From positions 2,542,001 through 2,606,000 of the forward strand of contig OZ231126.1 in the NCBI GenBank assembly GCA_965153355.1: a stretch of 64,000 nt of DNA. Reading direction: 5' to 3'. The notes under the pieces were generated by a model, which was not told the DNA's origin, did no database searches, and saw only the letters and a list, made by a program, of their open reading frames with translations. Below are positions 1 through 10,961 of the stretch, one piece after another. The position numbers and the translations under genes were made by a program. Position 1 is the first letter of the stretch. Each line of letters starts with the position of its first letter. The stretch is from Flaccisagitta enflata. Lineage: Eukaryota > Chaetognatha > Sagittoidea > Aphragmophora.

Positions 1-565
1 TACATGGTCAGCGGTACCCGATGCCCCTAAGTTAGTGTACGTGGGAATGAGATTATGAGAGGGGCAGCGGCCCAGGAGGGGCGGATGACCTATAATTCTA
101 CATAGGACAATTTTCTCCGGTTTGAGAAGCTGGTTTGGAGGGCTGAGAGGCCGGATCTTGGGTCTGAAAGGTCTGATTTGGGTCTGAGGGGTGTAATTTG
201 GGGTCTGAGGGGTCTTATTTGGGGTCTGAAAAGCCTTATTTGGGGTCTGAGGATTGATATGGGTCTGGGAGGCTTAATTTGGTGTCTGAGAAGCCTGATC
301 TTGCGTTTGGGAGGCCTGATTTGGGGTCTGAGAGCCCTGATTTTGGGTCCGAGAGGCCTGATTTAGGATTTGGGAGGCCTGATTGGAGATATGAGAGGCC
401 TGATTAGGGGACAGAAAGGTCTGATTTGGGGTCTGAAAGGCCTGATTTGCGGTCTGAGAGGCTTTATTTGAGGCTTGGGGAGGGGGGGTTGTACGGAAAA
501 TGAAAATGGGAGAAAAATGCCCTTGGTGGAATCATAGGTCATCGGCCCCTCCAGGGCCGCTGCCC
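1..565 (-). repeat. Fold-back element family C, copy 1
   Basis: Ends at about 62-90 and 531-565 are inverted copies of each other (GGGCAGCGGCCC type), each followed inward by a GATGACCTAT motif. The core (about 130-480) is a degenerate ~24-bp minisatellite around GGGGTCTGAGAGGCCTGAT. Positions 1-60 match, in reverse, the outer end of copy 2 (CCGCTGACCA), so the copy reaches or crosses the left window edge. Confidence 0.7.
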
Positions 566-944
566 AAAAAAGAAGGAAAGGTGACGGCAGACTGAAGGAC
601 CAATTTGACTGCCGACTATTTCTTTCCTTCTTCGTCTTGGTCTATCAATCCACTTTAAACTGTTTTATGGAGGCAATTATCATTACAATTTTTACAGCGA
701 TAACTCTGTTGGTGCGAATGACAATGTAGTTAGGAAATGATGTCAATGGATCCGGATCTGCCGCCAAGTCGTTGCCAGAGGAGGAGGAGGCGATGGTGAA
801 TTCAGTCGTCGACAGAGAAGCGGCGTTGGCGGACAAACAACAACAACAACAGCCACAATAAAACCAACAATTAGTGCTTGCGTGCCTCATGGTCACCAAC
901 AACAGTAGCTCCATCGAAGAGAATTAAAATTGAAGGATTTTCTC

Positions 945-976
<32 letters not shown>
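945..976. repeat. (CT)n microsatellite
   Basis: Short CT dinucleotide run. Nothing coding is seen between the family C copy and this run; the stretch 566-944 is unique-looking sequence without a supported gene. Confidence 0.8.
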
Positions 977-980
<4 letters not shown>

Positions 981-1086
981 CTTGCTTGCTACAAGGAAGC
1001 TACTTCATCTCTCAAAAAATGTAATGAAAAAATGTTATGTTATGGACATGCTGAAAAAAAGATTATTTTTTTGTTCTGTTTTTTTT

Positions 1087-1295
1087 AGTCGCGTGCTACG
1101 CGACTCTACACCCCGCTTTGTCGGTCCTTCGGTCCGTCCGTCCGTCCGTCGGTCCATCCGTCCATCCGTCACACTTTACTTTTTCAGCGTTTATGGGGTT
1201 TTTGGCTATACCGCTCCTGCCCAAATGCTCAACTGACCTCAAATATGGCCCCTGCCCACCCGCACGCGACTGGGGTAGCCGTGTATCCGGCCTTG
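1087..1295 (+). mobile_element. Fold-back family A element, full copy
   Basis: Reference copy for the family. It starts after a T run with AGTCGCGTGCTACGCGACT, a 7-bp-stem hairpin, then a CCCCGCTTTGTC block and a GTCGGTCC-type tetranucleotide tract. A TCACACTTTACTTTTTC segment, a GCTCCTGCCC block and GCACGCGACT follow. GCACGCGACT is the reverse complement of the first ten bases. The element ends GTGTATCCGGCCTTG against another T run. No open reading frame or RNA polymerase III promoter box is recognised. Confidence 0.85.
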
Positions 1296-2200
1296 TTTTT
1301 TCTGAAGTTATTGGTGGACGAAGAGCATTGTTGAAGGTTGCAATTACGATCAATTTGCCCTACTTTCTTAGGACCTACAGTTGATTTGGTCCAGACTAGA
1401 GGGGGGCAAGCATAATAAAAGTGAAAAAATTATGAGAGTGACATTTTGCATATGAAAGAATAAAAGTGCGTCAATCAATATTACAATTGACTGCCTTAGA
1501 AATACATTTTCATATTTTCCTGTTTATTTTCAAAAAAAATGTAATATTCATCTTTTTAGCAATATTATTCTTAAATCTTTATTTATTTTCTCATTTTCAT
1601 GCCCCCATTTCTTCAAATCGAGACAATAGCTACTGTACCAACTGGCTGGGTGTTGCGTGGTCAGTCAGTAATTGGGAACCATTCTTAATGAAGGTCTGTT
1701 TCATTTTAGGTGCGACACTGCATCTTAAAAAGAGGCACTGTCCGTTGGTTGGTCTGTCTTTGGGTCATACTTGGATGAAAGGTTGCTACTTCCTCTTTTG
1801 GGCTCATCTGTTCTATAACAAAAACGTATTCTATTTATCATAGTTGGTGTTCATTGAATATTGTTCAACGTGACTGACATAGAAGAAATATTTGAAATAT
1901 AGCCAATTTACATCATTTTAGTGTTGATCACGTAATTCTATCTTTTGCCAAATTTAAAACTAACAATAACATTGCAAAAAAGAAGAGATGGATAAATACC
2001 ATAATTATGTCAAGACTAAATACAAGTCTTTAGGAGTGGATTTTTTACATTTCGTGTAATTTTAACCCAGCTGTCAAAGGCTTTGAATTTTTTGAGTAGT
2101 GGTAGGACAGAGTAGCTGACGAAAGAATAAACAGACTGACATTTATTTCGTCTTCTAATTTATTGTCTTGAGAACTTCCACCATGGGTCCATGTAGTCTT
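1296..2200. other. No supported gene
   Basis: AT-rich sequence. The plus-strand open frame at 1466-1843 has no start context, splice sites or domain that I can support, and I treat it as chance. Confidence 0.5.
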
Positions 2201-2401
2201 TGAACACAGTTAAATTCTCTACTTGAGTTTTGCGCGGCTGCCAAATTTCAACATTAACACTGGCATTCGATTCTCGTCTGCATCGACCTCCCGTTTTCGG
2301 GTTAGCGCCCAAATTTGCCACCGTCGGCACCAACGTCCAATCTCTGTGTAGATAGTATCTATTAGATACCAGTGCCAGATTTCTATCAACAGCAGTACTG
2401 G

Positions 2402-2575
2402 TGATGAGGTTTCACCATCATCAACCAGAAGTAAATTTGCACCGTTACTTTGACTGTTCGCCAAATCAGCCGGAGTAAAAGTCGCAAACTTCTTCGGCCT
2501 GAATGTATTTCGGTTCGTCATAGCGAGGGTCGTTGCAGGATCATTTGTTTTTCTGCGACGGCAACTTCTTGTATT
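2402..2575 (-). CDS. Possible coding exon of unknown gene
   Basis: On the minus strand a frame stays open from a region rich in basic residues (CRRRK) through an ATG at 2521 (MTNRNTFRPKKFATF) to a hydrophilic stretch ending near a TCACCAG. An acceptor-like CGTCGCAG lies just upstream. Composition looks protein-like, but there is no recognised domain and no confirmed partner exon. It lies downstream of the lectin-like gene's polyadenylation signal, so it would belong to another gene. It may be chance. Confidence 0.15.
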
Positions 2576-2977
2576 TTTTACTAGAGATAAGTGGAGTTAC
2601 CGCTTCGATAATCTTTCAAGACGAAGGAGGATGAACTGACAATCCCGTTTAATTAGGAAGATAATAGGCAGCAATATTTTGTCCATGAGGTTGATTTAGG
2701 ATGAAGGTCAGTAAAATTCTTCTAACAACATAATTCTTCTTGCGTAATGTTGTTGTTGTTGTTGTTGTTATTGTTGTGTTGAATCACACATATTTGTGGC
2801 CAATTCGTCCGTATCCAGCAAACATGAAGACAATTTCCTCTTAGTCTTACGACTTGTTTTTAATAGAGACGGCCAGAGGAATTTCTATATATATAGCTAT
2901 ATTTTCCACTTTAAACTGTTAATTTACTGCCTTATAAACCTATCAAAGCATTTATTTTTCTTCTTCCTCTCCTTTTT

Positions 2978-3109
2978 AGTTGCCTCCGTCGGTTCGTTGG
3001 TCCATTGGACCGTCGGCCCATCGGTCTGTTAGTCCATTGGTACGTTGGTCCGTTCATCACGCTTGAGTTGAAAACGCAAAAACGCTCATTTACGATGCTG
3101 CAGTTGTTA

Positions 3110-3184
<75 letters not shown>

Positions 3185-3274
3185 AGGGGAGTTGGGGGTA
3201 GGGTTGGGGCGAGGCTGGGGATTGGATGCCATTGCCCACCTGTCCGCAACGATATCGTGACTCCGCGTCGCTTG
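2978..3274 (+). mobile_element. Fold-back family B-like element with expanded (TG)n
   Basis: AGTTGC start after TTTTT, a GGTC/GTCC tract and a TCACGCTTGAGTTGAAAA block, then a large TG microsatellite, then the CCCACCTGTCCGCAAC block and a CTTG end. The TG tract has expanded inside the element. Confidence 0.6.
3111..3180. repeat. (TG)n microsatellite
   Basis: About 35 TG units, interrupted only at the end by TATG. It lies inside the family B-like element. Confidence 0.9.
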
Positions 3275-3429
3275 TTTTCTCCTTTCTTTTTTTCTTTTCT
3301 GGTCTTTTGTATTTTTATATCTCTCAGGCCCGGGCCCCCCATCTGAGGTGAATTTAATCGTCCTCTGGCTGACTCAGCGACTTTATGCCGACATTTGCTT
3401 TCATTTCATGAGAAGTTCTTTTCTTGATT

Positions 3430-3598
3430 TCAGATGGCCTCCCTGTAGTAATCATTCTCCCGTTAGTTTGTTTCTATCCTTAGTAATTATCTAGAAGGCA
3501 ATTATACGCCTAAATTTTAAAATAAACCTCGTCTCAGCATCTTACCAGTGATTAGCAAAATCTACCATCCTCGTTTTGTCCATAGACATTGAAGCCTC
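3430..3598 (+). repeat. Dispersed repeat I, copy 1
   Basis: Diverged copy of a ~165-bp sequence also seen at 10446-10604 (minus) and 16877-17040 (plus). It begins ATGGCC immediately after a pyrimidine-rich TTTCAG and ends near TTTTGTCCATAGAC. Confidence 0.6.
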
Positions 3599-3696
3599 AA
3601 AACAGCCTAAGAATTAAAGCATTGAGGGCTCGCCCAAAATACGACATTCTATATAAAAAAAAAAAGAAAGTGTAATCAAAACCGTAAATGTGTCGC

Positions 3697-3702
3697 TTTA
3701 TT
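3697..3702 (-). promoter_or_regulatory. Polyadenylation signal of lectin-like gene
   Basis: AATAAA on the minus strand (TTTATT on the plus strand), 80 bases after the stop codon at 3782-3784. This is a sensible distance for the 3' end of that gene. Confidence 0.55.
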
Positions 3703-3781
3703 GTCATTATTCGTGATTCATCACCATGCTTAAAATCTTACACAGTGAATAAGAGATCATCGTACATATCCACCTTTTTCA

Positions 3782-6700
3782 TCATGGGCATGCCATCCAA
3801 TCCATTTGAACTAAAGTTGGACGTATAACGCTGTAACCAACGTCCAAACGAACACTGCCGTGAGTGGTATTGAATGCATAGCCGCTTTGACCGTAAAACC
3901 AGTTTTCATTTGATGTTGTAACGTTCATATAAACCTTATTAATGCTGGAAATCATGACAGGTCTGTGCGGGAAGGTCATCCCAAAAGGAAAAGTTTTACC
4001 GACAGCAGTGTCTAGGGGATTTTTGAAACGTGAGGGAAAATGCAGCTTGACACCGCCGGTTACGCATTTCAGTTCTCCATCTGGAAGAGAAGTAGAAAAC
4101 AATAATTTGACAATTTCAGTCATCTAAGAAGGTCAAAATTTAAATACGGTAAGTGCTTGAGGCATTACTTGGTGAGAACTCATGAGCTTTTCATATGAAA
4201 GTTGGACAACATTACTACTCAACAATATCTAAAGTAAGGACAAGAGCCTTTGGAGCTCTTACCGGTGTGTAATCCGGACCCATCACAAGTTCATAACTAT
4301 CCTTTAAATTTCTGAAAAAACATTCCCTCTTCAGAAGTTGAGAGCAATATCTTTTAATTTGATGACCAACAACGTGAATTACAAAAACTACAACAAGCGA
4401 CAATATGATGTTTATGCTATTTGATTTGCGACCGACAAAAGCGGAGAAATAAGCTGTGCTTGTGTTTACTTGTAAGTTGTAAGTTTTCTCTTTCATTTTT
4501 ACCTGTTTGCTTTCCACCATTTCCACCACCGTTGTTCACGCGATCTAAACGGTAATGAGAAAAAAAAACATCATGATGTTTTACAATGCTATTTTTGTGT
4601 TTATCAACGGCAATAAATCTGTGTATATGAACACTGAATTTCTGGTACCTCATGGACAAAATCATGTGGAAATTTTGGGGAAGACAGATACAGTATGTTT
4701 CATCTCGACTGTAACATTTCATGACAATGTAGCTCCAAAAGTATTAAAGATAATTCAATTCTGTAAAAAATATCTGAGAGATAATACTTTAGCATTTAAT
4801 GTTCATCAATTCTTAGGTTTTTTTGACAAAAATTGGACGCTGTTATCACATAGCTAGCTAGATCGCACAAAATGCAAAAAATGTTATTTTATTCTTTATA
4901 TTTTTGAGGTAGTTATCAATAGGCTTCTTTTCTTTTTCATTATTTACAAACTACAAAAAAATTTCTCTCATTTAAGACCAATCTGGCATCAGTAGCTAAA
5001 ACTGTTTGAAAATAAGAGCAATGTAAGGAAAGACAGTATAACTGGCAAAATAGTAAAATATCCTTTTTTTGCATAGCATATTTTCCAATTCCAGCTCATA
5101 ATGTTTTTAAAGGCTGATATTTCTTAAAAAAGTCCTAGGAATTATTGATAACAAAATGCTAAAGTATTATCTTCCAGATGTTTTTTACAGAATTGAATTA
5201 TCTTTATTACTTTTGGAGCTACACCGTCATGAAATGTTACAGTCGAGATGAAACATACTGTATATCGTTTGTGAGAAGGAAAAATAATGGGGGGTTGTGT
5301 AGAAGATATCGAAGAAATCTGGTGGGTATGACAAACATTGTAGATTTTTGGGTTTACTGACTTGACAGACATGGGAGAAATCTAGGTTGTATGACAGACC
5401 ATCGGAGACTGTTGGGTTGCGTGACAGACGACAGGGGAGACTACCATGGGACCCACATGGTGCTTAAGGTTGATATTATAAGAATATCGCACCTCAGCAG
5501 TTACAATTGGCGATCCCAACTTTTTAGTTGCGTGCTACGCGACTCAACATTCCGCTTTGTCGGTCCGTCGGTCTGTTGGTCGGTCCAAATGCTCCTGCCC
5601 GAATGATCAAGTGACCTCAACACTACTGTCTTACAGCCGATCCATGGTAAGAATGACATTACGCTGTTTTTTTTTTTTTTTTTTTTTTTTTGCAGTTTTG
5701 CTAATTTCATATGTGTACAATACAAGAACAATCAAGAGAGAAATCTTTCCTGGAGCGCCTTTTGAGAAAAATCGATTTTTCACTTACAGGAAAGGTGGTG
5801 GTAAAGCAGGTTCTTGTGAGTTGTATTGACTCATTTTTTGATTCCATATTATTATTCTATGCAAAATTTTCTTTCATTTGATAGGTCACACTATATGGTT
5901 CAATACAGATATAAAGTTTTCATATTTTGAGCCTCCGTTACTTTTTCGTAACGGTGATTCAAAAAAAGAAAATCTAAACTCTTTGCAAAAGTAAAGAGTG
6001 CGACCTATCAAATGAAAGGGAATTTTGCCTAGATTAACAATATGGAATCAAACAAGGCCGGATACACGGCTACCCCAGTCATGTGTGGGTGGGCAGGGGC
6101 CATAATTGAGGTCAGTGGAGCATTTGGGCAGGAGCAGTAAGGCCAAAAACGCCGAAAAAGTAAAGTATGACGGACCGACGGATGGACCGACGGACGGACG
6201 GACCGACGAACCGACGGACCGACAAAGCGGGGTGTAGAGTCGCGGAGCACGCGACTAAAAATATGACAACACAACCCAGTAGAATCTGCATTGAACATGG
6301 GTCTAATTCTTTCTGATTTTGAGAATTACTCAAAAAGGGCTCCAGGAAAGATTTCCCTCTTGATTGTTCTTGTATTGAAATTGGCTAAACTGAAAAAAAA
6401 ACACACAAAAACAGAGTAATGCCGTTCTTACCATCGATCAGCTGTCAAACAGTAGTGTCAGATACGGCTCTTGCCCACCCGCACTCGACTGGGGTAGCCG
6501 TGTATCCGGCCTTGTTTAAGACTCAGACATTCCTTTTTCGGCTGCATTAGACCATCCGTCAATCAAACTTGATAAGTCATTCAAACAAGCTTTTCAAAAC
6601 GATGAATTTTTTTCTACGCTGCCTCTCAGGGTTGTTCCGATATCTAGAATATGTAAGAGTACCTTCAACATTCTTTATTCGATTTTCTACAATTTGAATT

Positions 6701-8329
6701 CGATCCCCGACTTCTTTCATCAGATTTGAAAGGTCGACTTGAACTGGGTAGATGTCCTTCTTGGATGGATTTGGCTTCGGGTGCGCAGTATCTGTACAAA
6801 CAAAATTTGTCAATACTGCGGTCGCGTTTTTAGTGACGACAAAATTCGAGATCATTTCTGTTTTTCATTTTCAGTGTGAACACTTTTATGAATTTCAACT
6901 GTCCCTGAATGGAGTGAGCAAAGTGAGTGAGCGAGCCCGAGAATGGAGCGAGCAAGCAAAGCGAGCAAGGGAAGCCAGCGTAGCAAAACGGAGCACTGCA
7001 GAGCAAGCGGTGTAAGCTAACGAACATAGCGAGTGACCTGTAAAACACACAATTTTCGGTGTGTAGAAACTGGCCATGTGTATGACTGTTGTGAGTGTGT
7101 TAGATAACAAAGGTACAAGTTAAATATCATCAGTGGCAAACATGAAAGAACATTAATTATGATGTTCCGTCTTTCAGACACCGCTGGTTTTCGGTCACAA
7201 ATTTCACGAACAAAAATAGTGACAGAAAAAATCTGCAAAAAGCAACAGGAAACATAGTTGCTGTTTGTTTTGCTTCAAAGCACTTCAATTTCCATGTTTC
7301 ATGTCTACATATAGAAATTTATCGGAAATCTAATTCTCTTTTACGCCAACAGAATACAAATATAGACCTGACATGACGTCCCCTCCAATTTTCCTGCCCT
7401 ATGTCATCGTAATTCACCCTGTATCGCTTTGGTGAGTGTTTCCAATTTCGATTCCATTGATGTCTCCAGACGTTTGAGATGCTCGCTGATGCGATCGAGA
7501 ATATTTCCCTCGGCGGCGCGCAAAGCTGCTTCTGAAATTCAGATAGATTATCTCTTACCATCTATACCTGTCAAGCTCTCAAGTTTGTTAGCGATCACGA
7601 GCCGCCAGTAAAGCAGCTTAATATTGAGGTCCCAGATTTTACTGTTTTCTGTTTTTTAGTCGCGGACACGCGACTCTACACCTTGGTCGGTAGGTCGGTA
7701 GGTAACAAATATTTCTGAATTTCGAGCGGTTTTTGCATTACGGCCACCGCCCAACCGTCCGCGACTGTTTTGCCGTGTATCCGGCCTTGTTTACACAGGA
7801 ACTTAACTTAAGAAATGTTTCAATGAAAGTTTCCCGAGCCAATGGTATCTTTGGAATTGATGTGCGATAAGAAACAAAATGCGCAACTGGGTACCACTTT
7901 TAGCTACTTTTGTTTACATCGTTTTTCAGAACTGGCAACACTTTTTTGCTAATGCAATTATTCTATGCTCAGGCTTTTCCAGAATTTTATATGTTGTAAG
8001 TTGTATGTTTAGGCTTTTCTAGAATTTTGAATCATCTGCCAGTTTGTTAGTCTAATGAAAATGTGTAGTCAAAATACTACCTTGGGAACAAACGCAAAAG
8101 ACTAGCTAAGTTACTTACAAGGTCAGTCTCCTGTACCAATGGAGGATATTGCAATGTCCTGTATATTGCAATACCCTATATTGACGAGTCGTTATTACTC
8201 ACCTTCACCATTGATGGATTCATTTTTCAAATGTCCATGGCCATACAAAGGAGAATCGGCATTTTCGAGATCTTCCCCAACAACGAAAATCGCTGACAAA
8301 ACTACGACGAAGGCCAATCTGGACAACAT
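3782..8329 (-). CDS. Secreted H-type-lectin-like protein, five exons
   Basis: Five minus-strand exons: 8203-8329, 7418-7531, 6663-6791, 4503-4544 and 3782-4080. Each internal boundary has a GT donor and AG acceptor, and all four introns are phase 1. The predicted protein is 236 residues. Exon 1 starts with a classic signal peptide (MLSRLAFVVVLSAIFVVGED). Exons 2 and 3 encode heptad-like helices (ISEHLKRLETSMESKLETL; LMKEVGDRIQIVENRIKNVE) likely to form a coiled coil. Exon 4 is a 13-residue glycine/asparagine-rich linker. Exon 5 encodes a ~98-residue domain with FPFGMTFPHRPVMISSI and a terminal MDWMAC, matching the strand pattern of H-type lectins (the helix agglutinin fold, which binds GalNAc in known members). 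Inference: an oligomeric secreted sugar-binding protein, perhaps in innate recognition. Introns hold MITEs and fold-back elements. Another ~100-residue beta-sandwich domain is the main alternative. Confidence 0.72.
4180..4320 (-). repeat. Dispersed repeat K, copy 1
   Basis: Contains GTGATGGGTCCGGATTA followed by GAGCTCCAAAGG on the minus strand. The same block occurs at 41583-41640 and 48115-48240. It lies in the last intron of the lectin-like gene. Confidence 0.6.
4691..5260 (+). mobile_element. TA-flanked MITE (CAGTATGTTTCA ends)
   Basis: Long inverted arms: CAGTATGTTTCATCTCGACT at the left and its reverse complement at the right. Similarity extends about 110 bp inward on each side. The element is flanked by TA on both sides (4689-4690 and 5261-5262). 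CAGT ends plus a TA duplication are typical of Tc1/mariner-type elements. No transposase frame. It lies in the 4545-6662 intron. Confidence 0.8.
5340..5465. repeat. Degenerate ~35-bp tandem repeat
   Basis: Several imperfect copies of a GTTGGGTTGCATGACAGAC-like unit. It resembles the minisatellite at 58.7-59.7 kb. Confidence 0.45.
5526..5620 (+). mobile_element. Fold-back family A element, left half
   Basis: AGTTGCGTGCTACGCGACT start, GGTC tract, GCTCCTGCCCGAATGATCAA and GTGACCTCA. The element is then cut by the MITE at 5621-6457 and resumes at 6458. Confidence 0.75.
5621..6457. mobile_element. Long-armed fold-back MITE inside a family A element
   Basis: Arms of roughly 390 bp are inverted copies: CACTACTGTCTTACAGC... 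at the left and the reverse complement CACTACTGTTTGACAGC... read from the right end. A TCA follows or precedes each end (5617-5619 and 6458-6460), possibly the target duplication. The inner part includes a palindrome (TTTCATTTGATAGGTC...GACCTATCAAATGAAA, 5872-6018). The right arm carries a family A insertion at 6053-6256. Confidence 0.7.
6053..6256 (-). mobile_element. Fold-back family A element in a MITE arm
   Basis: Complete reverse-oriented copy with CAAGGCCGGATACACGGC at the left and GCACGCGACT at the right. The other arm of the host MITE lacks it (CATTTTTTGATTCCATATT, around 5831-5849), so the pair shows both the empty and filled site. Confidence 0.85.
6458..6514 (+). mobile_element. Fold-back family A element, right half
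   Basis: Continuation of the element begun at 5526: CTTGCCCACCCGCACTCGACT and GTGTATCCGGCCTTG. Confidence 0.75.
6820..7050 (+). repeat. Dispersed repeat F, diverged copy
   Basis: Shares CGCGTTTTTAGTGACGACAA, a GTGTGAACAC..TTTATGAATTTCAACTGTCC block and a GAGCGAGC-rich segment with the better copies at 17867-18083 and 49249-49472. The ends are less clear here. Confidence 0.5.
7658..7789 (+). mobile_element. Fold-back family element, short copy
   Basis: AGTCGCGGACACGCGACT start with a short GGTCGGTAGGTC tract, then CGTCCGCGACT and GTATCCGGCCTTG. Here the first ten bases (AGTCGCGGAC) pair with GTCCGCGACT, whereas family A uses TGC/GCA at the variable positions. It lies in intron 1 of the lectin-like gene. 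Confidence 0.8.
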
Positions 8330-8597
8330 TCTCGAGATGAAAACGTTGATTTTATCAATCGACTTTTATTTCTTGCTCTTGCAGATTTGCGGTTAGGGAG
8401 ACTGATAACTCTACGGACGAGTTCTATCGCTTTGTTTTTGTTTTGAAGTAATGTCTAACGCGAGAATTTTCCCTCTTACAGTTGTATCTAAGGACGACTT
8501 GATTGGACTAAATCACTGACAGTGACAGCACGCATAATCCGTCGTGCAAAATCAATCGTCATATTCAGTTAGTCACGATCTTTCTGTGTTTTTTTCC

Positions 8598-8598
8598 C

Positions 8599-8635
<37 letters not shown>

Positions 8636-8663
8636 GACTGTCTGTCTCTTTCGATCTGTCTCT

Positions 8664-8714
<51 letters not shown>

Positions 8715-8715
8715 T
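8598..8715. repeat. (GTCT)n and (GT)n microsatellites
   Basis: A GTCT tetranucleotide tract followed by about 23 GT units, just upstream of the lectin-like gene's first exon on its strand. Confidence 0.85.
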
Positions 8716-8749
8716 GTCTATCTGTCTGTGCCTGTGCTGAAAAACAAAA

Positions 8750-8956
8750 CAAGGCCGGATACACGGTTACCCCATACGCGTGCGGGTGGGCAGGGGCTGT
8801 ATTTGCGGTCACTTGATCATTTGGGTAGGAGTAGTGTGGCCAAAGACCGCAAAAACCCTAAAAAAGTGTTACGGCGGACCGACGGACCGACAAACCGACG
8901 GACCGACGGACCGACGAACTGACAAAGCGGGGTGCAGAGTCGCGTAGCACGCGACT
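8750..8956 (-). mobile_element. Fold-back family A element, full copy
   Basis: Reverse copy with CAAGGCCGGATACACGGTT, an expanded GACCGACG tract and a TAGCACGCGACT end. Confidence 0.85.
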
Positions 8957-9077
8957 AAAATCAAAAATAACTCACGTTTATTCGTATATTCGTTTATTCG
9001 TATATTTCATATTCGTAGCCGGGACGATGGACAGTGAATATTGAAGGAATATTCCATAATGATTTAATGCACTTTTT

Positions 9078-9234
9078 AGTTGCGGACACGCAACTCTATA
9101 AGAGGTTTTGTCCGTCCATCGGTCCGTCCGTCGGTCCGTCCGTCGGTCCGTAATGATCGAGACAAAAAGTGGGAAAACGCGCCTTTCCGCCCCTGCCCAC
9201 CCGTCTGCCACTGATGGCCGTGTATCCGACCTTG
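9078..9234 (+). mobile_element. Fold-back family B element
   Basis: Variant B start: AGTTGCGGACACGCAACT then CTATAAGAGG. It has a GTCC/GGTC tract, CGCCCCTGCCCACCCGTCTGC and a CCGACCTTG end. Confidence 0.85.
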
Positions 9235-9428
9235 TTTGTAACTATATTGGTTGGTCCGTTGTTCTGTACGAATCATTTTCATAGTTTGGAAATCCTCTGC
9301 AATACGGGCCACCAAAATCGCGTTGACATTCCGAGATAGAAAGTGTACAAATTTCTCATCGGATTTAAGATGTCCAATCCGATACAATCCATATCATTCT
9401 AGGGATACCACCAAAAGCCTGATACAGC

Positions 9429-9524
<96 letters not shown>

Positions 9525-9547
9525 TTGTTGTTGTTGTTCTTGTTTTT

Positions 9548-9578
<31 letters not shown>

Positions 9579-9590
9579 TTGTTATTGTTT
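9429..9590. repeat. (GTT)n microsatellite
   Basis: About 160 bases of GTT with a few TTC/GTC interruptions. The long homopolymeric open frames here are artefacts of the repeat. Confidence 0.95.
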
Positions 9591-9997
9591 TCAATGTACA
9601 ATCCAATACAGTCCATATAGTTAATTCTGTTATGGACGGGAGAAATTGAAAGAAAAGAAATTTAAAAGACAAAAAGACTTGATATTTGTTATTAGCGAAA
9701 TTCCATTTCTGGCGGAACTGTTTAAGCGGGATTCACCAGTTTTTTCGTTTTTTTTTCTTTCGTCATGAGTGACAGAGTTACGTCAATCGGCGGTTACTCA
9801 GAAAGTCATCCAATTAATTGACTCGAATAAATCCTCTGGCGTGCTCTGCATTTTATCAGGGTACATCTGATAATGGGGAAAAAAAGTCCTGAGCACAAAA
9901 ATCGCTCACATCCGGAAAAAGATCAGTGGTAATTTCTTTTTTCAATATTCTGTTACATTTTCATTTTACAAAATTTCACTCGATGCGGTGATCCTAA

Positions 9998-10375
<378 letters not shown>

Positions 10376-10445
10376 AAAGATCCTCATTATAGAAATGGCT
10401 TTCAGTAGATTTTTTGCATTTTCTATTTTTGTTATTTCTGGTATA

Positions 10446-10604
10446 CAGTCTATGGACAAAACGAGTGAAGTAGATTTTGCTCGTCACCGGTAACACGCTA
10501 AGTCATGGTTTGTTATTGAATGTAGGTTTAAAATTATCTCGTACAACTTTACTGAAGGCCGAAATCTTCTAACTTAAGTACGATTACTAAATACGGGCCA
10601 TCTG
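10446..10604 (-). repeat. Dispersed repeat I, copy 2
   Basis: Reverse copy of the 16877-17040 sequence, well conserved. On its strand it starts ATGGCCCGTATTTAG right after a T-rich tract and CAG, like a spliced exon. Confidence 0.75.
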
Positions 10605-10631
10605 AAAAAAAAAAGTTTCGAAGAAGTTAAG

Positions 10632-10787
10632 ATGCCCGATAAGAACCTTATAAAAGAATATGTGCGAGTCTGCGGCGAAAACAAGAGTCGTGGTCTGAAG
10701 AAGGGTGAACAGCCCGGGGCCAGAAAAGTGTTCTGCGGTATTAAGACTATATCCAATCCGATATTCGATGATTTTTATATGAACTAA
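10632..10787 (+). CDS. Possible small basic protein or first exon
   Basis: ATG at 10632 opens a 51-codon frame rich in Lys/Arg (KSRGLKKGEQPGARKVFCG) with balanced, gene-like codon content. The frame is also open upstream through SFEEVK. No domain recognised. A strongly acidic frame follows at 10962, so the two may be exons or relics of one gene between dispersed repeat I and a CAA array. Confidence 0.25.
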   Translation: MPDKNLIKEYVRVCGENKSRGLKKGEQPGARKVFCGIKTISNPIFDDFYMN

Positions 10788-10961
10788 TTTTGATATGTAG
10801 TTATCACGTGACTTAGAAGCAGTAAGATGGTTGAATGTTGAATGGCGTTCCAGGATATTCATATGGTGAACTATGATATCAGTCGGTTGTGTGCACGAGT
10901 TTCACAATGCTTGTCAAAGTTGATGTTTACGACATGATCACAGGTAGGACTTCCTACTATA

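Noticed and set aside
178-366. 62-codon frame of GLIWGLR repeats
   Set aside because: It is a translation of the family C minisatellite core; other copies break the frame.
1087-1295. GTCGGTCC tract repeats as a possible CRISPR array
   Set aside because: The tract is a degenerate tetranucleotide repeat without spacers, within a eukaryotic dispersed element.
4691-5260. A Tc1/mariner transposase inside the TA-flanked elements
   Set aside because: All such elements here are under about 1 kb and hold only short unrelated frames; no catalytic motif is visible.
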